NCBI GenBank assembly: GCA_964410285.1
Contig: CAYPFR010000004.1
Location: 124,001 to 188,000, forward strand
From: Fretibacter sp964410285
GTDB lineage: Bacteria > Pseudomonadota > Alphaproteobacteria > Caulobacterales > Maricaulaceae
Length of the DNA stretch: 64,000 bases
Direction: 5' to 3'
Numbering within the stretch: position 1 is the first letter of the stretch; each line of letters opens with the position of its first letter. Shown one piece after another: positions 7,922-17,514 of the stretch. The translations under genes and the position numbers were made by a program. Under the pieces are notes generated by a model, which saw only the letters and a program-made list of their open reading frames with translations, made no database searches and was not told the DNA's origin.

Positions 7922-10264
7922 TTAAGCGGACATAGCCTTACCATCTTCGTCTTCGGCTTTTGACAATACTGTATCAATCGCGCCCAGAAGGTCATTAAGC
8001 CGTACGGGTTTGGCCAATGCTTCGTCCATACCAATATTGAGACAGAGCTTTTTTTGTTGATATTGGGGGTCCGCGGTGAGGGCGATAATCAGAACGTCTT
8101 TCCACGACTTCTCGCTGCTGCGGATGGCCAAGGTACACTCTATACCGTCCATCACAGGCATATGGATATCCATCAGGACAACATCAACATGCGTGTTATC
8201 CAAGGTTTCAAGTGCTTCTGCCCCGTTGCTTGCTAGATGTATCTCAGAAACAACCGAGCCCAACAGGGAACGGATAACCAAATGGTTCGTTGAATTGTCA
8301 TCAACCACTAATACTTTCAGATGTGAGTAGGCCGTGTTTGGTTCGGCGTCCACAAGCATCTGGTCGACTAATGATGTTGAGGTCTCATTGATAAGGATGG
8401 GGCGGCTATTTCCTTTTTTCTTATCTATCGCAACTGACTGGGAGGATTTCTCTGCTGCTGCTAGCACTGATGGCGTAACTCTTGGATTTGACAGCGCGGG
8501 GGTGGCGCTAGTCCGCAGAGAATCTTCATTGGAGTGTGCATCAGGTGGGGGAGCATCTAATTGCGCTGCATCCCGATTTGGCGCGGTTGTCTCTGAATGC
8601 AGGGGATGAGCGAGAGCCGCAGTAGATGGCTGTGCGAGGGCCGGCGAGGAGGGTAATGTTGCAGGCGACACCATCGGCGCAGGATTAGATACATCGGCAG
8701 GCGTTGTGTTTTCGTTTTCCCCTTGAGAGGAGATCGGTAATGCTTCGGTCTTTTGAACTTCGCCAGTCTCAACGGCGCCTGTTAGGCCTTCTTCCTCTGG
8801 TAGCGTTATAGGGACCGCAAGGGCAAATGTTGACCCTTTTCCTATTTCCGAGCGCACGGAGATGGTTCCGCCCATACGCTCCGCAATCTGCTTGGTGATA
8901 TTCATCCCAAGGCCCGTTCCCCCAAAGCGGCTAGAAATGGTTTTGTCTGCTTGGGTATAGGCATCAAATATTTTGGACTGTTGCTCAGGCGTCATCCCAA
9001 TGCCTGTATCTTTTATGGCGAGCACAAGGCGCGGCTGCGAACCCCGTCTTTCGATTGTGGTCAGCACGACATTGATGCGTCCATTGTGCGTAAACTTAAC
9101 GGCATTTGAGAGAAGGTTGTTGATGCATTGCTCATAGCGATATTTATCAAACAACATAGTCGAGGGAACATCATCCTTGATCACGCAGTGAATTTTGTCC
9201 CCATTTTTTAGGGCTTGCTGTTCCCAAAGCGCGCAAATGTTTCGTACCACGGCACCGGGGCTGTCGGGCTTGGGGTCTAGTGAGAAGGTATCAGAATCAA
9301 GGCGTGAATGGGTGAGGGTCTCATCCAGCATTTTCAGAATACTTGTAGCCGAATTTTGGATGAGTTCGAGTTTTGGGTTTATTTTATCGTCGGCGTGATG
9401 ATGTATCAACGCATCGGAAATTCCGATAACAGCATTCATCGGCGTGCGTACTTCATGACTGAGGCGGGCAAGGAAGTCTTCTTTGGATCTCAGTGTTTTC
9501 TCTGCAAGCTGTTTAGCTTTGTTCAGGTTTTCCTGTTGTTGAACAGATTCTGTTATGTCACTGAAAAAACATATGTAACGCTTGGTGTTATTTTTAGTGC
9601 TTTCCGGCGTAACGACAAAACGACACCAACGTGTTCCTTGTTTTTCAGTAATCACTCTATAATTACCTGATCGTTGCTCGCCTTTATTGATGGCTGTGCG
9701 CCACATTAAGACTGCCCGGGCTAAGTCGTCTTTGTGAATAAGGTCTTTTGGTCCTTGTTTCTCTAGGGATTGAGCTTCATCGGGCGTTAGAAGCATTTCC
9801 AGATAACGGCTTTCAACTGTGAAGCTTTCGCTGGCACTATCGTAAACCATATAGCCAGCCAGACCTATATCTAGCGCCATTTTCAAAATATTTTCCTTGC
9901 GCCGCTGTTCACTGATATCAATAGCAGTGAGCGTAATGGAGCCGCCCTTCGATTTTTGAATAATTACGCGCAAAACTTGCGCGGACGGCACAGTGAGATA
10001 ACTTTGAAACGGAGACAAATGGCTGTTGTCTAAACTTTGGAAAAATAAATCTACAAACTGTTCGGGATCGCCAGGGCCAAAATCCCCTCTTTCGGCCAGA
10101 TAACTTACAACATCCCGGAAAGTTTCGATCCGCGTTTCAATATCCGCGGGTAGCTCAAATAATTTGGAGGCGTGCTCGCTGGAGAACTTTATTCTTCCGT
10201 TTGGCGCCACTAAAACAATGGCGGCTTCAAGAAAATTTTCAACGCTTTGCAAAACTTTTGTCAT
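7922..10264 (-). CDS. Hybrid sensor histidine kinase with C-terminal receiver (kinase A)
   Basis: A cytoplasmic hybrid kinase with no clear membrane segment, 780 residues from the ATG at 10264 (a GTG at 10279 is also in frame). Order: PAS-like region (about 10-120), second PAS (about 125-240), HisKA with SHEVRTP and phospho-His about 270, HATPase with SNAVKF, DTGIG and FGGTGLG (385-455), a Pro/Ala-rich linker (about 500-620), and a receiver with LMDIHMP, phospho-Asp about 699. The receiver needs a histidine phosphotransfer (Hpt) partner; none is adjacent, but two Hpt proteins lie elsewhere in this window. It is a tandem paralogue of the next kinase. Confidence 0.93.
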   Translation of the reverse strand: MTKVLQSVENFLEAAIVLVAPNGRIKFSSEHASKLFELPADIETRIETFRDVVSYLAERGDFGPGDPEQFVDLFFQSLDNSHLSPFQSYLTVPSAQVLRVIIQKSKGGSITLTAIDISEQRRKENILKMALDIGLAGYMVYDSASESFTVESRYLEMLLTPDEAQSLEKQGPKDLIHKDDLARAVLMWRTAINKGEQRSGNYRVITEKQGTRWCRFVVTPESTKNNTKRYICFFSDITESVQQQENLNKAKQLAEKTLRSKEDFLARLSHEVRTPMNAVIGISDALIHHHADDKINPKLELIQNSATSILKMLDETLTHSRLDSDTFSLDPKPDSPGAVVRNICALWEQQALKNGDKIHCVIKDDVPSTMLFDKYRYEQCINNLLSNAVKFTHNGRINVVLTTIERRGSQPRLVLAIKDTGIGMTPEQQSKIFDAYTQADKTISSRFGGTGLGMNITKQIAERMGGTISVRSEIGKGSTFALAVPITLPEEEGLTGAVETGEVQKTEALPISSQGENENTTPADVSNPAPMVSPATLPSSPALAQPSTAALAHPLHSETTAPNRDAAQLDAPPPDAHSNEDSLRTSATPALSNPRVTPSVLAAAEKSSQSVAIDKKKGNSRPILINETSTSLVDQMLVDAEPNTAYSHLKVLVVDDNSTNHLVIRSLLGSVVSEIHLASNGAEALETLDNTHVDVVLMDIHMPVMDGIECTLAIRSSEKSWKDVLIIALTADPQYQQKKLCLNIGMDEALAKPVRLNDLLGAIDTVLSKAEDEDGKAMSA

Positions 10265-10352
10265 ATACCTATTTACCACTTTGCTTTCATCCCTCGCGCC
10301 GAGGTTTGAACATTAGCCCCAATTTTATTGTGCCCCATTTTTTTCGCCTTTT

Positions 10353-12929
10353 TTAAGCAACTTGTGCCTTTGATCGTCGATTATCTAAAACCTTTTGCAT
10401 GGCATCTAAAAGCTCTTGCCGCCGAACAGGTTTAGATAAGGCATCGTCCATACCAATATTTCTGCAAACACGTTTTTGCTGGAAATCAGGATCAGCAGTT
10501 AAGGCAATGATCGTTGTGTCCGCCCAAGGTTTTCCGCTATTTCTAATCTCAAGCGTTGTCTCAATACCGTCTTTCACGGGCATATGGATATCCATCAAAA
10601 TTACATCAAAAACCTTTTTCTCAAGCAGCTTGAGAGCTTCCTGCCCGTGGAAGGCAAAGGTCATAGATCTGATATGATTGACAAGGAGTTTGCGAACAAC
10701 GGCCTGATTGATCGGATTATCTTCAACAATGAGCAGATTAAATCCGCTATAATCGGATGGGACAATTTCTTTGTTTTTTACTATGCACGCACCGTTGTTA
10801 GCCGTCACCGCCAGAGCGGGGTCGTGAAATGTCTCAAGAGCCGGCGTTATGCCCGTTTCAGAACGAGGCTCCGGCTTGGGCGAGGGTACAAGGCGATTAT
10901 CTCCGCCTGTTTTTGGACGCTGGAGCGTGTCTTGATGATCTAGCTTCCGGCGAGCCTCTTTATGGCCTTCATTGGACTGGGCGTCCTTGTCCGATAACAA
11001 GCCTTGAACGGCGGCCGCGACATGGGTGTCTGTTTTAAGGGGGAGGGTGATCACAACGGTCGTGCCTTCGCCTTCCGCACTTTTGACTTTGATCTGGCCT
11101 TGCATGGCCTCTACAATTTGGTTGGTGATTGACATGCCAAGCCCCGAGCCGCCGAACCTTGAGTGGATTGAAGGATCCGCTTGTTGGAAGGGTTTGAATA
11201 TTTTTTCGGCGGCGGCCTTGCTCATGCCTATGCCGCTGTCTTTCACGCCAAAGATCAATTGATCAGAGCCAGACCCGGATTTTGTGAGACCAATAACGAG
11301 TAGAATAGAGCCAGTAGATGTAAACTTCACTGCATTAGACAGCAGGTTGGTCAGGCATTGACGTAGTCGTGACTGATCCAAAATAGCATACTTAGGTAGA
11401 TCAGGGGAGACACGAAGTTTAAGATCTACCCCTTTGTCTGCGCACGGTTTTTTCCACATACCCATCACAGACCGAGTGACATTTTCAAGATTAACGGCGT
11501 GCTCTTCTAGGGTAAGTTCTGTTGTAGCGAGGCGTTCGTGTTCGAGCGTTTGTGATAAGATTTTATTCAGGTTCTCTGCCGCGTCAGAAATAAATTGGGC
11601 TGTCTCTCGGGTGTCTTCATTGTCGACGTCTTCGCGAAGCGCCTCGGTCATGCCTATAATTGCATTTAGCGGAGTTTTAATTTCATGGCTCATACGAGAG
11701 AGAAAATGACTGCGGTTTTGAGATAGCTCTTTGGTTTCCGCAAGTTCTTTGGCCTGCCTTTTCTCCTCAGTAATATCAGAGATATAGGCAATAAACGTTT
11801 CGGCTTCTTGAGTGATGGGCGAGCGATCCGCTTGTCCAATTAGCCGTAAATGGGTTTCGTCTTTGTCCTGAGGCGAATTAACTCTGAACTTGAGTTCCAA
11901 CCGCTTTCCGGTTTTAACCGCTCTGCTAAAGGCGCTCATGACCCGCTTTGAATCGTCTGGATGTACCAAGGCGCTGATGTCATCTGTATCGGAAAAATGA
12001 AGCTGCTTGTTTTTCATCAAATCTACGAGATATCCCCCCCAGACCGATTTCTTGCTGGATAAATGATAGGACCAATAGCCGCTCATCCCAAGTTCTAGAC
12101 CCATGCGTAAAATGCGGTCATGTTCTCTGTATGTTGTGACGTCTGAAACGACAGTGACTAGATAACCGCTGGGGGTATATTTGTTTTTAAATTCTAGGGT
12201 TTTGCCGGAGGTAAGGACTGTATCCCATTTAAAGACTCTAAATTCCTTCTTTCCCGCCAAAAGAGGCATGTTAACGGCTTCCTTATGGAGTAAGGCGTCA
12301 ACGTCTTTGTTTCCGAAATGGGATTTTTCGGCCATAATTTCCAAAAGATCCCTGTAGCAGGTGACTTCGCCCCGAGTAGATTCAGGCATATCAACTAACT
12401 CAACGAGGGAGTCGCTCAGCGTTACTATCTCCCCCCCTTGATCAAAAATGGCGTAGCTATAATCTGTGTCCAGCAATAGGGACTCAGACAGGGCTCTTTC
12501 TAAGGCCGTATCGCGGGAAAAGGCGGGAAAGTTTTTCGGGCCAGAGCTTTCGGTTTCTGAAATCGCTGATGAACTATTGTCTTGAGTATTCAGGGTAAAC
12601 GGCAAAAGGGCCTCTATTGAGTCGAGGGGGCCTTCGGCCTCATTGTCTGCGGTTAATTCGTCGAGTGATTCGTCTAAAAATTCTAAATCGAGTATAGATT
12701 TGGAAGGCGGCTCTGATTCAACAGCTTCGGGCATCGGGGCTGATTTTTGCAAGGGGGCAGAGGCAGACTTTATGGCTGTCTCTGCCGACGCCAGAGCTTG
12801 CTGAATATGCTCAGACTCGGATGGGTCGGCATTAGGGGCTTCTTTTGGCAGCAAAAAATCATCAAGCGTGAAGGAGGCGTCGTTTTGGTTTTTACCAAGT
12901 AAGCTGCCCAATTTTCCCGGTAGCCGCAT
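10353..12929 (-). CDS. Hybrid sensor histidine kinase with acidic N-terminal extension (kinase B)
   Basis: 858 residues. The first 130 are acidic, Ser/Pro-rich and probably disordered. They are followed by a PAS-like region (about 140-270), a second PAS (275-390), HisKA with SHEIKTP and phospho-His H415, HATPase with SNAVKF, DSGIG and FGGSGLG (530-600), a charged linker, and a receiver with ILMDIHMP and D780. It shares long stretches with kinase A, especially in the receiver (ALTADP, QQK, NIGMD, KPVR), which indicates tandem duplication. It has no transmembrane helix. It lies 73 bp upstream of kinase A in the same orientation. Confidence 0.93.
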   Translation of the reverse strand: MRLPGKLGSLLGKNQNDASFTLDDFLLPKEAPNADPSESEHIQQALASAETAIKSASAPLQKSAPMPEAVESEPPSKSILDLEFLDESLDELTADNEAEGPLDSIEALLPFTLNTQDNSSSAISETESSGPKNFPAFSRDTALERALSESLLLDTDYSYAIFDQGGEIVTLSDSLVELVDMPESTRGEVTCYRDLLEIMAEKSHFGNKDVDALLHKEAVNMPLLAGKKEFRVFKWDTVLTSGKTLEFKNKYTPSGYLVTVVSDVTTYREHDRILRMGLELGMSGYWSYHLSSKKSVWGGYLVDLMKNKQLHFSDTDDISALVHPDDSKRVMSAFSRAVKTGKRLELKFRVNSPQDKDETHLRLIGQADRSPITQEAETFIAYISDITEEKRQAKELAETKELSQNRSHFLSRMSHEIKTPLNAIIGMTEALREDVDNEDTRETAQFISDAAENLNKILSQTLEHERLATTELTLEEHAVNLENVTRSVMGMWKKPCADKGVDLKLRVSPDLPKYAILDQSRLRQCLTNLLSNAVKFTSTGSILLVIGLTKSGSGSDQLIFGVKDSGIGMSKAAAEKIFKPFQQADPSIHSRFGGSGLGMSITNQIVEAMQGQIKVKSAEGEGTTVVITLPLKTDTHVAAAVQGLLSDKDAQSNEGHKEARRKLDHQDTLQRPKTGGDNRLVPSPKPEPRSETGITPALETFHDPALAVTANNGACIVKNKEIVPSDYSGFNLLIVEDNPINQAVVRKLLVNHIRSMTFAFHGQEALKLLEKKVFDVILMDIHMPVKDGIETTLEIRNSGKPWADTTIIALTADPDFQQKRVCRNIGMDDALSKPVRRQELLDAMQKVLDNRRSKAQVA

Positions 12930-12991
12930 AAAGTTGATCCCTCTAATCCCTATTCCTATTTCAAAGGTTAAAGAAAAAAGGACAACAGTGC

Positions 12992-13009
12992 GTTAACGCT
13001 GCCGTTAAC
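12992..13009 (-). promoter_or_regulatory. 18-bp palindrome upstream of kinase B, candidate operator
   Basis: GTTAACG (12992-12998) and CGTTAAC (13003-13009) are perfect inverted copies around CTGC. It lies about 63 bp upstream of the kinase B start in an otherwise AT-rich gap. It resembles the TTAA-spacer-TTAA layout of CtrA sites, but the spacer is 8 bases rather than the canonical 7. An operator for an unidentified dimeric regulator is plausible. Confidence 0.4.
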
Positions 13010-13096
13010 TCTTTATATATTAATACGGGGTGCCCTAACGACGGGAAGGACTCAAAAAGCAGCAATAATTGTGTAACTTCAATAAGTTAATGGAGT

Positions 13097-14023
13097 TTAT
13101 GGTACGGGATTCCCATTTGCGAGTTCATAAAGCTCAAACCAAAGCTCGCGCGGCATGGCGATCTTAAGGGCGGCAGAAATTTTATCGATTCGCGAAAGTC
13201 TGTTGGTTCCCATTACAGGGACAATACCAGCAGGATGAGCAAGTAGCCAAGCAATCGCCACTGAAGCTAAATCAGAAGACTCTTGCTTTGCAATGACCGA
13301 AAGCTTTTCAAGCAAGGCTGTGTTATAATGGGTGAAGAGCGCGCCGCCTCCCAAAGGAGACCAAGCCATTGGCGGAATACCGCGCGCTTGGAGAAACGCA
13401 ATTTGACCGTCCCTGACAGCTCTATTCTCCAGTAAGCTGATCTCAATTTGATTCGTTACAAGGGGCGCGTGCATAGCGGAGGCGAGGAGTTCCCAATCAT
13501 GGGGCTGAAAGTTAGACACGCCAATGGCTTTGACTTTCCCGGATTGCACGAGTCCATCAAGGGCCGCGCCTGTCTCCTGCGGGTCCATAAAGGGATCAGG
13601 CCGATGAATTAAAAGCACATCTAGCGCTTCAATCCCCATGCAGCGCAATGAACGTTCGACGGAGGCCGTGATATGCGCGGCAGACGTATCATAATGTTTG
13701 ACAGATCGATCTGAATAGGGGCCAATCGGGGCAATAATCCCGCATTTACTTATGATTTCGACTTTATCTTTTAGGTGCGGCGCGGCTTTCAGGCAGTTAC
13801 CCAAAATTTCTTCCGCGCCATACGCGCCGTAGATGTCGGCTTGATCTATCGTGGTGAGGCCTTGCGATAGGCAGCTTTCAAGTTTGGCCTGCACGTGGGA
13901 GGGACGCCTATCATCGTCATCCCCAATGCGCCACATGCCGTAAACGAGCCGCGATATAGAAAGATCATCGGATAATTGCACGCGTTTCACGAATAAGGCC
14001 TCTCTTGCAGCGGCACTAGCCAT
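13097..14023 (-). CDS. Aldo/keto reductase
   Basis: A 308-residue NADP(H)-dependent aldo/keto reductase resembling the YdhF branch. The beginning RLVYGMWRIGDDD matches the first barrel strand. TTIDQADIYGAYGAEEILG carries the catalytic Asp and Tyr, EIISKCG the Lys and LLIHRPDP the His. The coenzyme region near the end includes VPVMGTNRLSRI. These enzymes reduce carbonyls in the cytoplasm; the substrate is unknown. No strong ribosome site is seen before the ATG. It reads away from the divergent protease gene. Confidence 0.93.
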   Translation of the reverse strand: MASAAAREALFVKRVQLSDDLSISRLVYGMWRIGDDDDRRPSHVQAKLESCLSQGLTTIDQADIYGAYGAEEILGNCLKAAPHLKDKVEIISKCGIIAPIGPYSDRSVKHYDTSAAHITASVERSLRCMGIEALDVLLIHRPDPFMDPQETGAALDGLVQSGKVKAIGVSNFQPHDWELLASAMHAPLVTNQIEISLLENRAVRDGQIAFLQARGIPPMAWSPLGGGALFTHYNTALLEKLSVIAKQESSDLASVAIAWLLAHPAGIVPVMGTNRLSRIDKISAALKIAMPRELWFELYELANGNPVP

Positions 14024-14189
14024 TGACCCAAATCACTATTGGGTAGCTCGCTCATTTTTTCAACAAAAGTTAAATAAAATGAAGTGAAAAGGTTAGTCTT
14101 CGCGGACTTGTAGCTCGCTCCCAAATTATTGATGTATTTTAACGCCATTTGGCTTGGCAATTACCGCCGCGCAGGTTTACTGTCGGCCC

Positions 14190-15611
14190 ATGAAAATTAT
14201 CAGATCATTTGTTTTTGTATTGGCCCTTTTTGCGGCGGTCTCTCTGGGGGCGGTGGATAGCGCCGCGCAAAGCCGAGGCGTCCCCGCGGGGTTCGCTGAT
14301 CTCGCCGAGCGCCTGAGTCCGGCTGTTGTGAACATCTCGACCGCGCAAACGGTTGAAATAGAAGATCAAGGACTGTCTTTCCCCAAAGGTTCACCGCTAG
14401 AGCGTTATAATGATTTTTTTGGTGACGGCGGCGAGGGCGGCCGAGTCAACAAATCCCTGGGGTCGGGGTTTGTAATTGATAAAACGGGTTTTATCGTGAC
14501 CAATAATCACGTCATTGAGGATGCCGATGTTATTGAAGTCTCTTTCCCCAATGGCGACAGCTATCAAGCGGAGCTAAGGGGGCGCGATCCGGCGACAGAT
14601 ATTGCGCTTTTGAAAGTTGATGCTGGCAAGGATCTGCCCTTCGTTCCCTTTGGTGATCCCGAAAAAACGCGCGTTGGAGATTGGGTCATCGCCATCGGAA
14701 ATCCATTTGGATATAATGGTTCCGTGGCGGCTGGCATTGTGTCTGCCCGCTCACGTAATATTAATCAGGGCAGTTATGACGACTTTATTCAGACTGATGT
14801 TGCGATTAACCGCGGCAATTCCGGCGGGCCTTTGTTCAATATGGACGGCGAAGTTGTTGGAGTGAACACCGCTATTTTATCGCCAACCGGCGGAAGTGTC
14901 GGTATTAGTTTTTCAGTACCGTCTGATTTGGCGCAAAATGTTGTCGCCCAGCTTCGTGAATTTGGCGAAACGCGGCGGGGAACGCTTGGGGTGCGCGTGC
15001 AGGCGGTCGATAAAAATTTGGCGAAGGCTTACGGCCTTAAAGAAGCTAAGGGCGCAATTATCCGCCGCGTCGTGGACGATTCACCGGCCGATAAAGGCGG
15101 TTTGAGACGGGGGGATTTGCTCCTGTCCATCGGCGGGCAGGAAATAAAGACAAGCCGCTTGCTCTCCCGTCTGGTCGCCGAATCGCCCATTGGAGAGACG
15201 GTGGAAATTGAATATTTGCGCAAGAAAAAGCGCCGGAAGGCCAGTGTAAAAATTGAGCGTCTGAAGGAAAAAGTCACCGCAGCCGACGGATCTAAAACGG
15301 CAGAGCTCGAGGGCCGTGCCGAAGCCGTCGCCATGGGGATTTCAGTTGAAGCGCTGACCACAGCTGTGCGCCGCAAGCGCCGAATTAATGACGAAATTAA
15401 AGGGGTGCGTGTTGTTTCTGTTAACGCCAAGAGCGAAGCTTCGGGAAAGATTATGCCGGGTGATATCATCGAAGAGGTTGGGTTTGAGCCTGTGACAACG
15501 CCGGATGAGTTTGAAGCTGCCGTCAAGAATCTTGAAGATGGGGAGGGAGGTCCAGTGACGATCTTAGTCAATCAAAGAGGCAATTATCGCTTCTTCTCTT
15601 TGGTTCTCTAG
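14190..15611 (+). CDS. Do-like periplasmic serine protease (DegP/HtrA family)
   Basis: 473 residues from the ATG at 14190. This start is chosen because a typical signal peptide (KIIRSFVFVLALFAAVSLGA) follows directly; an upstream in-frame ATG at 14154 would spoil it. Trypsin-like domain: His107 (NNHVIED), Asp137 (ATDIALLK), Ser211 (GNSGGP). Two PDZ domains follow (about 255-345 and 375-470). Such proteins degrade or refold misfolded envelope proteins. A short acidic and glycine-rich insertion (FFGDGGEGGR, 76-85) precedes the protease core. It stands alone between divergent and convergent neighbours. Confidence 0.95.
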   Translation: MKIIRSFVFVLALFAAVSLGAVDSAAQSRGVPAGFADLAERLSPAVVNISTAQTVEIEDQGLSFPKGSPLERYNDFFGDGGEGGRVNKSLGSGFVIDKTGFIVTNNHVIEDADVIEVSFPNGDSYQAELRGRDPATDIALLKVDAGKDLPFVPFGDPEKTRVGDWVIAIGNPFGYNGSVAAGIVSARSRNINQGSYDDFIQTDVAINRGNSGGPLFNMDGEVVGVNTAILSPTGGSVGISFSVPSDLAQNVVAQLREFGETRRGTLGVRVQAVDKNLAKAYGLKEAKGAIIRRVVDDSPADKGGLRRGDLLLSIGGQEIKTSRLLSRLVAESPIGETVEIEYLRKKKRRKASVKIERLKEKVTAADGSKTAELEGRAEAVAMGISVEALTTAVRRKRRINDEIKGVRVVSVNAKSEASGKIMPGDIIEEVGFEPVTTPDEFEAAVKNLEDGEGGPVTILVNQRGNYRFFSLVL

Positions 15612-15668
15612 CCTCTCTAAGCCTCTGATATAAAGGGTGATTATGAGAGTCAGGCCAATGGCTCGCCG

Positions 15669-16577
15669 CTAATCCTTCGCGAAATCGGTATCTTTATAGC
15701 CCTGAAAATATAAAGCCGTGGTGAGGTCTGTATGGTCAATCGCGCAATGTGCGGCAGCGGCTACAGTGGGCTTGGCGTAATAGGCGATCCCTAGTCCTGC
15801 GGCCTCTATCATGGCGAGGTCATTGGCCCCGTCGCCAATGGCGAGAGCGCTTAGCGGCGCGCCATTGCTATATGATTTAAGGGCTGCATGTTTGGCTTCT
15901 CGGCCCAATATTGGAAGGCCGACCTGTCCTGTCAGTTTGCCGTCTTTGTCAATCAGACTATTGGCTTGGTGCTGCTCGAAACCGCAAAGCTTTGCAACTT
16001 GGCCGGTGAAAAAGGTAAAGCCGCCGGACACAATGGCTGTGCTTGCGCCGTTAGCTTTCATTGTTTGGCACAAAACTCGCGCGCCGGAGTTTAGAGTGAT
16101 GCGTTCTTCAAAGCAGCGCTGTAAAACCTCGATCTTTAGCCCGCGAAGCAGCGAAACTCGTTCCTTGAGCGCGCCGTCAAAACCAATTTCCCCCCGCATG
16201 GCCCGCTCTGTAATTTTTGACACGCGGTCTTTGACACCCGCAAAGTCGGCAAGTTCGTCAATACATTCCTGCCCAATTAATGTGCTGTCCATATCGCAAA
16301 TCAGCAATGATTTTTTCATGCCTTTGGCATTTTGTACGCACACATCAGCTTTTATGTTCATTTCCTTTAGCTGTTGTTGATAACCGCTGCGCAGGCGTTG
16401 AAATGTCTGCACCGCGCCGGCGGCCGCTATGGCGTCAAGATTGACTGACGCCGCCTTTTTGTCGGCAAGAATACGCGTCTTCAGGCCGCCCGCGACCGCG
16501 CCAAGAGCGGACTCAAATGCCGAGGCGCTCGCTTGCGCTAGCACAAAGGTCAAATTTGGTGTTATGCGTTCACTCAT
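15669..16577 (-). CDS. serB: Phosphoserine phosphatase
   Basis: 302 residues from the ATG at 16577, the start that best fits SerB length. It dephosphorylates L-phosphoserine, the last step of serine synthesis. The HAD nucleophile motif is DMDST at 95-99, followed by GQECIDELA. The later motifs are SGGF, GDGANDLAMI and the conserved lysine region before them. The first 80 residues match the short N-terminal domain of bacterial SerB. Its start codon overlaps or nearly abuts that of miaA on the other strand, so promoters must lie inside the opposite gene. Confidence 0.95.
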   Translation of the reverse strand: MSERITPNLTFVLAQASASAFESALGAVAGGLKTRILADKKAASVNLDAIAAAGAVQTFQRLRSGYQQQLKEMNIKADVCVQNAKGMKKSLLICDMDSTLIGQECIDELADFAGVKDRVSKITERAMRGEIGFDGALKERVSLLRGLKIEVLQRCFEERITLNSGARVLCQTMKANGASTAIVSGGFTFFTGQVAKLCGFEQHQANSLIDKDGKLTGQVGLPILGREAKHAALKSYSNGAPLSALAIGDGANDLAMIEAAGLGIAYYAKPTVAAAAHCAIDHTDLTTALYFQGYKDTDFAKD

Positions 16578-16602
16578 GACTTTATTCCATAAAACTCCCC
16601 TG

Positions 16603-17514
16603 ATGACGCCCGACGGTATCCCAAAGGTGATATGCATCGCCGGACCAACGGCGAGCGGTAAAAGCGGGCTGGCGGTTAAGCTAGCGCGCCGCTGCTCCGG
16701 TGAGGTCATAAATGCAGATGCCTTACAGGTCTACCGTGACTTGCGGGTTATTTCAGCGCGCCCCACCATGGCGGAGATGGAGGGCATCCCCCATCACTTG
16801 TTTGGTCATATTGACGGCGCGCATCGTTATTCGGCGGGGCAATGGCTTCGCGAGGCTGCGCAGATAATTCCGCAAGTTATGGCGAGGGGGCATACGCCGA
16901 TAGTCGTGGGCGGTACAGGGCTTTACTTCAAAGCCCTTACGCAAGGTCTGGCGCAAATCCCTTCTGTCTCTCTGGGCGCGGCAAATGAAATTCTGCGGAC
17001 GGCGGGGATACAGGGGTTGCGGGCAGAGGCCGAGCGGCTCGATCCCAAAGCTGCGGCCAGAGTATTGGGAGAGGACCCGCAGCGCCTTTTGCGCATTGTC
17101 AGCGTCGCGCTTGAAAGTGGTAAGCCTTTAAGCCGCTGGCAAGAAGTGACGCGCCCCCTCGTGCCAGAAAATTATTACTCTGCCGCTGTGATTATGCCGC
17201 CGCGCGCCGAGCTTTATAGCCGCATCAATGCGCGGTTTTGTCAAATGGTTGAGGCCGGAGGCCTGAGGGAGGTCGAGCGGCTGAACGCACGGGGACTTTG
17301 CACCGACTTGCCGGTAATGCGCGCTATAGGCGTGAAAACAATAACCGAGCACCTACGTGGGGAGCGAACACTGGATTCCGGAATTGAATTAGCGAAAAGA
17401 GACACTCGGCGATTTGCCAAAAGGCAAATGACATGGTTTCGCGGGCAGGCCCCGACTTGGCCAAAATTAGAAAGTTTTTCCGATATTGACGCCTATATTG
17501 GCAAATTATGCTAA
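16603..17514 (+). CDS. miaA: tRNA dimethylallyltransferase
   Basis: 303 residues from the ATG at 16603; ATG 16576 gives 312 residues and is equally possible. MiaA transfers a dimethylallyl group to A37 of tRNAs that read codons starting with U. The P-loop GPTASGKS is at 14-21, followed by NADALQVYRDL, GGTGLYFKAL and the C-terminal KRDTRRFAKRQMTWFRGQ that is diagnostic of the family. No Shine-Dalgarno sequence precedes either ATG, which suggests a leaderless transcript or poor initiation. It is divergent from serB. Confidence 0.94.
   Translation: MTPDGIPKVICIAGPTASGKSGLAVKLARRCSGEVINADALQVYRDLRVISARPTMAEMEGIPHHLFGHIDGAHRYSAGQWLREAAQIIPQVMARGHTPIVVGGTGLYFKALTQGLAQIPSVSLGAANEILRTAGIQGLRAEAERLDPKAAARVLGEDPQRLLRIVSVALESGKPLSRWQEVTRPLVPENYYSAAVIMPPRAELYSRINARFCQMVEAGGLREVERLNARGLCTDLPVMRAIGVKTITEHLRGERTLDSGIELAKRDTRRFAKRQMTWFRGQAPTWPKLESFSDIDAYIGKLC

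Noticed and set aside
7792..8034. Longer start for the amidohydrolase
   Set aside because: It would overlap the kinase A gene and place the export signal in the middle of the protein.
12992..13009. A canonical CtrA box
   Set aside because: The spacer between TTAA units is 8 bases, not 7; kept only as an unspecific operator candidate.
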